Below, piece by piece: positions 31,060 to 36,258 of a DNA stretch of 64,000 nucleotides (position 1 is its first letter; every line of letters starts with the position of its first letter). The stretch comes from CAJMNU01 sp905214855 (GTDB taxonomy: Bacteria > Bacillota > Clostridia > Lachnospirales > Lachnospiraceae), in the NCBI GenBank assembly GCA_937890595.1, contig CALADM010000024.1:18571-82570 (forward strand), read 5' to 3'. Under the pieces are notes generated by a model. The model was not told the DNA's origin, did no database searches, and worked only from the letters and a program-made list of their open reading frames with translations. Made by a program: the position numbers and the translations under genes.

Positions 31060-31159
31060 TCAATTCTGCATTAAAACTCTGTCCTTCATCATCTGCCTTC
31101 TTCTGAACCTGTTCTCTCAGCTCGTCAGGAAGGCGGATCGTGATCTGTTGTCTCCCCAC
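30986..31159 (-). CDS. second ribbon-helix-helix protein, convergent with the Arc-like gene
   Basis: A GTG at 31159, 7 bases after GGGGAG, opens 57 codons: MGRQQITIRLPDELREQVQ, then KKADDEGQSFNAELIILLLK. The QITIRLPDELREQV strand and first helix are typical of CopG/Arc proteins. It lies 4 bases after the HTH gene at 31164 in a leftward operon and overlaps the Arc-like gene on the plus strand. Confidence 0.7.
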   Translation of the reverse strand: MGRQQITIRLPDELREQVQKKADDEGQSFNAELIILLLKGLEVEWNHIEIHIRKSLF

Positions 31160-31163
31160 TCTT

Positions 31164-31382
31164 TCACTCCCCTTCTTTATCTGAAACAGGTCTAAGAAAA
31201 GTATCCAACGGAACTTCTAATGCAGCACAAATACTCCCATATTCTCCTGCTTCACATTTGCGTTTTCCTTTCAAAATGAGACAAATTGCTGAATCTGGTA
31301 TCCCTGTTTTGTCTGATATTGCCTTTTGCTTTATCCCTGACTGATCAATATACTGTTTCAGCAAATCTGTTCTTAAATGCAT
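31164..31382 (-). CDS. XRE family regulator
   Basis: A 72-aa helix-turn-helix protein: MHLRTDLLKQYIDQSGIKQK, then AISDKTGIPDSAICLILKGK and a last helix pair with EYGSICAALEVPLDTFL. It is the second gene of a three-gene leftward operon divergent from the larger repressor at 31707, the usual place of a Cro or Cro-like gene. The start at 31382 is preferred over the first ATG at 31388 only weakly. Confidence 0.8.
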   Translation of the reverse strand: MHLRTDLLKQYIDQSGIKQKAISDKTGIPDSAICLILKGKRKCEAGEYGSICAALEVPLDTFLRPVSDKEGE

Positions 31383-31403
31383 CGTCATATATATTACCTC
31401 CTC

Positions 31404-31574
31404 TCACTTCTCCACATTGTTGGTCTTCATAAGTCCTGAACAAAACTTTACTCCAGAAAGGAACGCAAACAACTCTCTTTTGTCATTTTGAGTAATACTC
31501 TCAAGAAAACTCATAAGGTCTTCTACTTCTTTTTGTTCTTCTGTTTTAATTACAATTTGTAATGTTTTTTGCAT
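31404..31574 (-). CDS. small early protein of 56 aa, unknown
   Basis: From the ATG at 31574, preceded by AAGGAG, the protein reads MQKTLQIVIKTEEQKEVEDL, then MSFLESITQNDKRELFAFLS and ends SGLMKTNNVEK. It is acidic and helical, and I recognise no family. It is first in the leftward early operon and is divergent from the CI-like gene, so it is probably expressed when that repressor is lost. Confidence 0.65.
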   Translation of the reverse strand: MQKTLQIVIKTEEQKEVEDLMSFLESITQNDKRELFAFLSGVKFCSGLMKTNNVEK

Positions 31575-31706
31575 TAACTCTACTCCTTTATACATAATTG
31601 CTATTTTATTAAATATTATACCAACCATGTGTGCCTGTCAATATTTTTCAGCTGTTTTCTTGACTTTTTTAGCAACTATGTATAATATATATATAAGGAG
31701 GATGCC

Positions 31707-32162
31707 ATGGAAACTATTAATGAAAGAATCAAAAAAATTAGAAAAACAGAAAAGCTATCACAAAAAGAATTTGCAAACAAAATAGGAATATCACAACGTG
31801 CAGTAAGTTGGAGTGAACAATCTGGAAATAATGTACCAGATAGCACAATAAAAACAATCTGTATTGTTTACAATATATCTGAAGAATGGTTAAAACATGG
31901 AACAGAACCTATGTATTTAAACCCTAAAATATATGACTTAGATAAATTTATGCAAAAGTACAATGTATCTGAGCTTGAAATGCAAATCATCCAAACTTAT
32001 TTTGAACTTGATGTCAATATAAGGCGGTATATTTTAGATACTTTTAAAAACAAACTTACAAACTCAAAAAACATTCTCAACAATTCAATACCAGATACAC
32101 CAGAAGAATTAGAACGTCTATATCCGCCTATTGATCCTTCAGATCTAAAGCAAGCTCGTTAG
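31707..32162 (+). CDS. CI-like phage repressor
   Basis: A 151-aa protein with an N-terminal XRE domain (ETINERIKKIRKTEKLSQKE, then IGISQRAVSWSEQSGNNVPD) followed by a helical C-terminal region (SELEMQIIQTYFELD, then DTPEELERLYPP). It has no S24 peptidase motif, so it is not self-cleaving. A good AAGGAGG sequence precedes the ATG. It is divergent from the three-gene operon below 31628 and therefore a candidate for a second master switch, separate from the four-unit array. TTGCTA words in the intergenic region (31598 and, inverted, 31670) are possible binding sites. Confidence 0.85.
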   Translation: METINERIKKIRKTEKLSQKEFANKIGISQRAVSWSEQSGNNVPDSTIKTICIVYNISEEWLKHGTEPMYLNPKIYDLDKFMQKYNVSELEMQIIQTYFELDVNIRRYILDTFKNKLTNSKNILNNSIPDTPEELERLYPPIDPSDLKQAR

Positions 32163-32171
32163 AAGTAATTG

Positions 32172-32294
32172 CTATTTGATCAAAATAATCTTGTTGGAAT
32201 CTGAGTTCACATTGTAATATATCGTCTTTGTGCTGCGATAATAAATTGCATAAATATGTTTATGATGCTCAAAAAATATATACTTTTTTATCAT
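32172..32294 (-). CDS. 40-aa small protein next to repeat R1
   Basis: An ATG at 32294 follows AAAGGAGG by 8 bases and opens 40 codons, MIKKYIFFEHHKHIYAIYYR to NSDSNKIILIK. The composition is aromatic and basic. Its ribosome-binding site and probable promoter lie in R1; the second R1 copy has lost the site. It could be a real small phage peptide or a decayed remnant. No family recognised. Confidence 0.45.
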   Translation of the reverse strand: MIKKYIFFEHHKHIYAIYYRSTKTIYYNVNSDSNKIILIK

Positions 32295-32305
32295 TTGTCC
32301 AGCCT

Positions 32306-32430
32306 CCTTTCTCTTTTGCGTTCAATATATTATCAAACTACAAAAGAGACTAAGAAGACTCATTCAAAAAAATGTGTCCAATTTGGACACATTCTTAAAA
32401 CATGTGAACTAATCACACCTACAAAAAGTA
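32306..32430. repeat. repeat R1, first copy (carries candidate parS 4)
   Basis: About 125 bases repeated at 34214-34340 with roughly 90% identity by eye. Shared words include GTTCAATATATTATCAAACT and AAGAAGACTCATTC, then the palindrome, then TTAAAACATG and AACTAATCACA. The copies begin the two accessory cargo blocks (AbiF and Panacea/toxin). Confidence 0.85.
32372..32392. other. candidate parS site 4
   Basis: Copy with AATTT centre on the plus strand inside R1, preceded by an A-run and followed by TCTTAAAACATG. It stands about 105 bases upstream of the Abi leader promoter and is not close enough to it to be an obvious operator. Confidence 0.72.
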
Positions 32431-32478
32431 GCTTTGGTATTTACCATTTAAATAATTTATGATTTTTTATCGAAGTAA

Positions 32479-32507
32479 TTGACATTGTTGTACAAAACTG
32501 ATATAGT
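32479..32507 (+). promoter_or_regulatory. promoter of the Abi leader RNA
   Basis: TTGACA at 32479-32484, a 17-base spacer and TATAGT at 32502-32507. Transcription would begin near 32514 and first meet a strong terminator at 32568, so most transcripts should be short RNA. Confidence 0.8.
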
Positions 32508-32513
32508 AAAGTT

Positions 32514-32603
32514 ATGAAAAATATCAAAATATTTTTTGTGATTTTTGCATATATTATTATGGAACGTACTCCGGTGTCCTTCGGGCCCGGGGTCTTTTAT
32601 TTT
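32514..32603 (+). ncRNA. leader / antitoxin-type RNA upstream of the Abi_2 gene (abiF RNA-like)
   Basis: A ~90-nt transcript is predicted between the promoter and the terminator that lies 12 bases before the Abi start codon. It is A/U rich with a GC-rich 3' hairpin (ACUCCGG-u-GUCC / GGGC-CCGGGGU). Structured RNAs are known upstream of Abi_2/AbiF genes (the abiF RNA motif), and in characterised systems such RNA neutralises the HEPN toxin. Here the position and the embedded terminator fit; membership of that RNA family is not verified. Confidence 0.6.
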
Positions 32604-32605
32604 TT
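32568..32605 (+). terminator. terminator of the Abi leader RNA
   Basis: An 11-bp stem with one bulged base, UUC loop, followed by CTTTTATTTTTT. It ends just before the AGGAG sequence of the Abi gene, so read-through would be needed to express the protein. Confidence 0.85.
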
Positions 32606-32616
32606 AGGAGAACTAT

Positions 32617-33561
32617 ATGGTAGACAAAATATTTAAAGATTATGATGAACTCATTGAAATAATGCGTGAAAGAGGTATTGTTCTGGATACTCCAAATGAC
32701 AAAGATTATGCCAGAAGATTGCTAGAAAGAGAAGGATATTATAATCTAATTAATGGATACAGTAAACTTTTTCTAGTTTCCAATAACACTAACCAATATG
32801 TTTCTGGAACTACTCTTTATGAAATACATGCATTGTATCAATTTGATCGTTCATTACGTAATATATTTTTTCGGTATATATTAAATATTGAAACTCATGT
32901 AAAAAATTTAATTGCTCATACTTTCTCTCAAAAATATGGACACAGTAATTATCTTTTATATAATAATTTTAATACATCTGGCAAAAATGCCCAAGCTAAC
33001 ATTACAGCCTTAATAGCAGAAATTCAACGTCAGATTTCAAGTCGAACCTCAGATCCCAGCATTGCTCACTATCTACGAGAATATGGTTATATACCCTTGT
33101 GGGTATTAAATAACATACTTACATTGGGCACTATCAGTAAATTTTATAGTCTTATGAAAGTAGAAGAACGACAATCTGTTTCCAGAGTTTTTAAAATTAT
33201 GGATAATGAATTGGAAAATGAATTGTTATATCTATCTTCTATTCGAAACTTTTGTGCTCATGGTAACAGATTATACTGTTATAGAACTAAAAAGCCCTTA
33301 CTGGACACTCCTCTTCATAAAGCATTAGCTATCCCGCAAAATGATACTGGAGAATATATTCAAGGAAAACGTGACTTATTTGCTGCTTTAATAGCACTGA
33401 AACGATTATTGTCCAATAATGACTATAATAGGCTTTGTAAAGAAATCTCTTGTTCACTAACAACTTTAGAAAAAAAGCTAAATCTCCTATCTTGTAAAGA
33501 TATTTTAAATATAATGGGCTTTCCAGAAAACTGGATAAATCTCAAATCCATTATAAAATAG
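32617..33561 (+). CDS. Abi_2 / AbiF family abortive infection protein (HEPN)
   Basis: This 314-aa protein is an Abi_2 (AbiD/AbiF) member. It has the typical opening DYDELIEIMRERGIVLDTPN and ARRLLEREGYYNLINGYSKL, the mid-protein IHALYQFDRSLRNIF, and the HEPN ribonuclease motif R-x4-H in RNFCAHGNRLY (R210, H215). Such proteins abort phage infection by cleaving RNA and share ancestry with Cas13 HEPN domains. Here it would defend the lysogen. It follows a leader RNA and is the cargo of the first accessory slot. Low GC compared with the tail genes is visible. Confidence 0.9.
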   Translation: MVDKIFKDYDELIEIMRERGIVLDTPNDKDYARRLLEREGYYNLINGYSKLFLVSNNTNQYVSGTTLYEIHALYQFDRSLRNIFFRYILNIETHVKNLIAHTFSQKYGHSNYLLYNNFNTSGKNAQANITALIAEIQRQISSRTSDPSIAHYLREYGYIPLWVLNNILTLGTISKFYSLMKVEERQSVSRVFKIMDNELENELLYLSSIRNFCAHGNRLYCYRTKKPLLDTPLHKALAIPQNDTGEYIQGKRDLFAALIALKRLLSNNDYNRLCKEISCSLTTLEKKLNLLSCKDILNIMGFPENWINLKSIIK

Positions 33562-33602
33562 AAAGAGCAATACGACTTTAAAACCAGAAGGGAGATTCAA
33601 TT

Positions 33603-33830
33603 ATGACCTGTTTTACATGTAAAGGAACTGTTATTGAATCGACAACAACCTATATGAGCGAATATAATGGATGTTACATCGTTATTAAGAATGTACCTTG
33701 TAAAAAATGTACGCAATGTGGCGAAGAATACCTTAATGGAATTACGCTAAAGAAAATCGAACATATCATTTCACAATTAAAAAATTTGCTGACCGAAGTA
33801 GCTATTATTGACTACACGAAAGCCGCTTAA
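33603..33830 (+). CDS. YgiT / MqsA-type zinc-finger protein
   Basis: A 75-aa protein with two CxxC pairs: MTCFTCKGTVIES, then PCKKCTQCGEEYLNG. This is the zinc-binding N-terminal domain of MqsA-like antitoxins, without the C-terminal helix-turn-helix. It ends VAIIDYTKAA. Stand-alone YgiT proteins are common beside toxins or as orphans. It starts 41 bases after the Abi gene, too far for tight coupling. A second, broken copy of its 3' part follows the membrane toxin gene (35941-36090). Confidence 0.85.
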   Translation: MTCFTCKGTVIESTTTYMSEYNGCYIVIKNVPCKKCTQCGEEYLNGITLKKIEHIISQLKNLLTEVAIIDYTKAA

Positions 33831-33921
33831 TGACAAAATCACCCCTGCGCCAACAGGAACGGCTTTTACATAGTTCTCTTGCTGGATCGCTCCAGAAAGA
33901 TATGCCCTACGACAAATAAGA
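33682..33921. repeat. repeat R2, first copy
   Basis: The region from codon ~27 of the YgiT gene to ~90 bases after its stop is repeated at 35942-36180 with about 90% identity by eye. Shared words include TTATTAAGAATGTACCTT, CCCCTGCGCCAACAGGAACG and CTGGATCGCTCCAGAA. It closes the first accessory cargo block. Confidence 0.88.
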
Positions 33922-33962
33922 GAGCTTATTTCTGAAGTATCCTTAGAAAACATATTCAAAAA

Positions 33963-33983
33963 ATGTGTCCAATTTGGACACAT
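33963..33983. other. candidate parS site 5
   Basis: Palindrome copy with AATTT centre, preceded by ATATTCAAAAA and followed by CCTTAGG; a short neighbourhood of R1 is recognisable on both sides. It lies between R2 and the IS605-like relic. Confidence 0.72.
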
Positions 33984-34009
33984 CCTTAGGACAGAATATA
34001 TATCAGAGA

Positions 34010-34067
34010 GGCTGGTTCAGCCTTGCTCGCATGAAGCCAATTGCCTTTAGGTAATTGGTAGTTCACC
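34010..34067 (+). mobile_element. relic right end of an IS200/IS605-type element
   Basis: The sequence GGCTGGTTCAGCC, then GCATGAAG, a hairpin CCAATTGCC-TTTA-GGTAATTGG and TAGTTCACC has the form of the 3' ends of IS605-family / TnpB (omega-RNA) elements, where a stem capped by TTTAG is followed by GTTCAC. No tnpA or tnpB gene is in the window, so it is a solitary end or a decayed copy. It could still be transcribed as RNA. Recognition is from memory of the family. Confidence 0.5.
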
Positions 34068-34110
34068 AAAAACATAAAACAACCTGATTTATATGTAATC
34101 TTTATTACCC

Positions 34111-34139
34111 TTGAAAAAATTATACCTTTGAATTAAAAT
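34111..34139 (+). promoter_or_regulatory. promoter of the candidate small RNA
   Basis: TTGAAA at 34111-34116, 17 bases, TAAAAT at 34134-34139. It precedes about 85 bases that end in a strong terminator and hold no coding frame. Confidence 0.55.
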
Positions 34140-34145
34140 ACAAGT

Positions 34146-34226
34146 ATGATTAGATCATGAGTGATCACGCTAGGGAAATTTTCAGAAAAGGTGTTATCAG
34201 GTTATTGATAGCACCTTTTCTCTTTT
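34146..34226 (+). ncRNA. candidate small RNA of ~80 nt
   Basis: A predicted transcript with a small hairpin GATCA-TGAG-TGATC (34153-34166) and a 14-bp terminator hairpin (AAAAGGTGTTATCA / TGATAGCACCTTTT, 34186-34219) followed by CTCTTTT. No open frame with a ribosome-binding site lies in it. It stands between the IS605 relic and repeat R1'. It may be an antitoxin or regulatory RNA of the accessory region, or a residue of a lost gene. Confidence 0.45.
34186..34226 (+). terminator. intrinsic terminator
   Basis: A 14-bp stem with one wobble pair, loop GGTTAT-like, then T-rich sequence. It would also stop leftward transcripts because the upstream side is A-rich. Confidence 0.85.
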
Positions 34227-34340
34227 ACGTTCAATATATTATCAAACTACAAAAGATACCAAGAAGACTCATTCAAAAAAATGTGTCCAATTTGGACACA
34301 TCCTTAAAACATGCAAACTAATCACATTTACAAAAAATAG
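34214..34340. repeat. repeat R1', second copy (carries candidate parS 6)
   Basis: Partner of 32306-32430. The differences are scattered single bases, and the first bases are shared with the terminator stem. It begins the second accessory cargo block. Confidence 0.85.
34281..34301. other. candidate parS site 6
   Basis: Palindrome copy with AATTT centre inside R1', 298 bases to the right of site 5 by centre. Sites 4, 5 and 6 form a loose cluster in 2 kb. Confidence 0.72.
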
Positions 34341-34451
34341 TAATTGATTTCTTAGAAAAGTTTCTATTTTTTTGTTTTTTCAAAAGAGGCTGTGGTATAC
34401 TAATTTTAGGAACATATTATAATAATCTATTTAGATTGAGAGGGGAATAAA

Positions 34452-34883
34452 ATGTACAAAGTTCTTGATGTGGCACAATATGTTATAGAACGTTGTAATT
34501 CACAAGGAAGATCTATAAGTAATTTAAAACTACAAAAAATACTATATTTTGTCCAAGCCCAATATTTGGTATCTACAGGAACTAAATGTTTTTGTGAAGA
34601 AATCGAAGCTTGGGATTTTGGTCCAGTTATTCCAGAAGCATATCACCATTATAAAGCATATGGTAGTGCCAATATCCCTACTTTTGCAAAAAGAAGCAGT
34701 AAAATCATATCATCAAATGACAGAATGGTTATTGATGAAATAATTGATGAATGTTCAAAAAGATCAGCATCGGCATTAGTTCAAATTACCCACAATCAGG
34801 CTCCTTGGAAAAACAATTATGTTCCAGGACAGAATAATACTATTCCTGCTGCCGAGATAAGGAAATATTTTGAAGAGGAGTAA
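34452..34883 (+). CDS. Panacea-domain (DUF4065/SocA-like) antitoxin
   Basis: The 143-aa protein is a Panacea-domain member: VLDVAQYVIERCNSQGRSIS, then NLKLQKILYFVQAQYLV and EIEAWDFGPVIPEAYHHYKA. These are the conserved core of SocA/GepA-type proteins, which act as hyper-promiscuous antitoxins in two-gene systems. The partner is normally encoded next to it, as here, 3 bases downstream. A likely promoter has an extended -10 (TGG-TATACT) near 34395. The pair forms a probable anti-phage toxin-antitoxin unit. Confidence 0.88.
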   Translation: MYKVLDVAQYVIERCNSQGRSISNLKLQKILYFVQAQYLVSTGTKCFCEEIEAWDFGPVIPEAYHHYKAYGSANIPTFAKRSSKIISSNDRMVIDEIIDECSKRSASALVQITHNQAPWKNNYVPGQNNTIPAAEIRKYFEEE

Positions 34884-34886
34884 TTA

Positions 34887-35936
34887 ATGACATCTAAATT
34901 AATCAACTATGATAAGATGGATTTGCCAGATAATAAAGTTAAGCTTGATGTAGAAGGAAAATATTCCACACAATCTATGACAGATCAAGTTCTTGAATTT
35001 TGTACTCAGCTCCTAATTGATGGTAATGACTTTAAAGACAAACAAAGAGAGCTTGTATTTAACCTAATATATCAATACATAAAAAACAATCATCGAATCT
35101 TATATTCTCCCATAAGCAATTTGATTTATAATTGGTTTGATACAGAAGATATTAAAATAGCAGAAGCAAAACTTGCAACAATGCTAGCCAATCTACAATA
35201 TGTATCATCTTATATTGAAACGGAAGAATATAAACAAAGAGTTGAATCTATTCAAGGAAATGAAAACGAAGAAAAATATTATTATGATACAGAGAAAGCT
35301 ATTTTAAAAATTTGGGATCATGTAAATCTTGCGCAACAACAATATAGAACTTTAAAACAGTCAGAGGACGAATATAAGGAAAAATTTAATAGAAGTATTA
35401 AACCAATACAAAAAAAATTAAACTCTAGTGTAACAGAAGTAACCGATAAAATAAAGGATATCTATTCTCAATTATTAACAATTGTTAGTATATTTACTGC
35501 ACTAGCATTCTTACTTTTTGGTGGAATTACTTCTTTAGGAAATATTTTTAATAATACACAATTACCTGTGCTTAAATTGATAATTTTAGCGTGTATTTGG
35601 GGGCTTGGTATTTTAAATACCATTTTTGTATTTTTATTTTGCATTGAGCAAATAAGCAACTTAGATTTTGGTAATTCAGAGAAAAGGCACTATTCCATTT
35701 TTAAAAAATATCTTATTGTATGGTGGAGTGATTTCTTTATCCTTTCAATTTTAGCTTTATCAAGTTGGACATATTATATTCAAAACCGCCAAATCTTAAA
35801 ATGGTTTGAAAATCTTTGCAAGGCAAAGCCAGAATACATGTCTATTTTAGGATTTGGAATTATTATATCTATAATGGTAATTACAATATGTATATTAATT
35901 AAAGCCACAAAATCATGCAATAATTCCAAGAACTAA
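34887..35936 (+). CDS. membrane protein, probable toxin partner of the Panacea protein
   Basis: This 349-aa protein has a soluble N-terminal half (to ~residue 195) with helical coiled-coil character. Four hydrophobic segments follow in two pairs: near residues 197-217 (LTIVSIFTALAFLLFGG), 228-252 (LIILACIWGLGILNTIFVFL), 284-300 (FFILSILALSSW) and 321-340 (LGFGIIISIMVITICIL). Panacea antitoxins are known to pair with diverse toxins including membrane-disrupting ones. It is co-transcribed with the antitoxin gene. I do not recognise a specific family. Confidence 0.75.
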   Translation: MTSKLINYDKMDLPDNKVKLDVEGKYSTQSMTDQVLEFCTQLLIDGNDFKDKQRELVFNLIYQYIKNNHRILYSPISNLIYNWFDTEDIKIAEAKLATMLANLQYVSSYIETEEYKQRVESIQGNENEEKYYYDTEKAILKIWDHVNLAQQQYRTLKQSEDEYKEKFNRSIKPIQKKLNSSVTEVTDKIKDIYSQLLTIVSIFTALAFLLFGGITSLGNIFNNTQLPVLKLIILACIWGLGILNTIFVFLFCIEQISNLDFGNSEKRHYSIFKKYLIVWWSDFFILSILALSSWTYYIQNRQILKWFENLCKAKPEYMSILGFGIIISIMVITICILIKATKSCNNSKN

Positions 35937-35940
35937 CTAT

Positions 35941-36090
35941 ATTATTAAGAATGTACCTTATAAAAAATGCACACAATGTGGTGAAGAATACCTGAATGGA
36001 GTTACACTAAAGAAAATCGGACGTATCATTTCGCAATTAAAAAATTTGCTGACCAAAGTAGCTATTATTGACTACACTAAAGCTGCTTAA
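35941..36090 (+). pseudogene. 3' fragment of a YgiT-type gene (second copy)
   Basis: The last ~49 codons of the YgiT gene at 33603 recur here: IIKNVPYKKCTQCGEEYLNG, then TLKKIGRIISQ and a final IIDYTKAA. The first CxxC and the start codon are missing, cut off next to the end of the membrane protein gene. It shows that the R2 copy was a gene end before the Panacea pair arrived. Confidence 0.85.
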
Positions 36091-36180
36091 TAACAAAACC
36101 GCCCCTGCGCCAACAGGAACGGCTTTTACATAGTTCTCTTACTGGATCGCTCCAGAAGATATGCTCTACGACAAACAAAG
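35942..36180. repeat. repeat R2', second copy
   Basis: Partner of 33682-33921. It ends about 80 bases before the integrase gene and closes the second accessory block, so the zone reads R1-cargo-R2-R1'-cargo-R2'. Confidence 0.88.
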
Positions 36181-36203
36181 TATATCATTTTTGGAGCATC
36201 CTT

Positions 36204-36234
36204 GCAAGGGGTGTATTTTTTATACCCTTTTTTA
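36204..36234 (+). terminator. imperfect terminator before the integrase
   Basis: AAGGGGTGTAT and ATACCCTT form a stem with mismatches around a T-run and are followed by TTTTTT. It would shield the integrase gene from the accessory genes upstream. Confidence 0.5.
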
Positions 36235-36258
36235 ATATATTGTGCAAAGGAGTGTGAT

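Noticed and set aside
11490..34301. Palindrome copies as operators of a single repressor
   Set aside because: Four of six have no promoter close by and two are inside the late structural operon. Still possible, but partition fits better because one copy lies between parA and parB.
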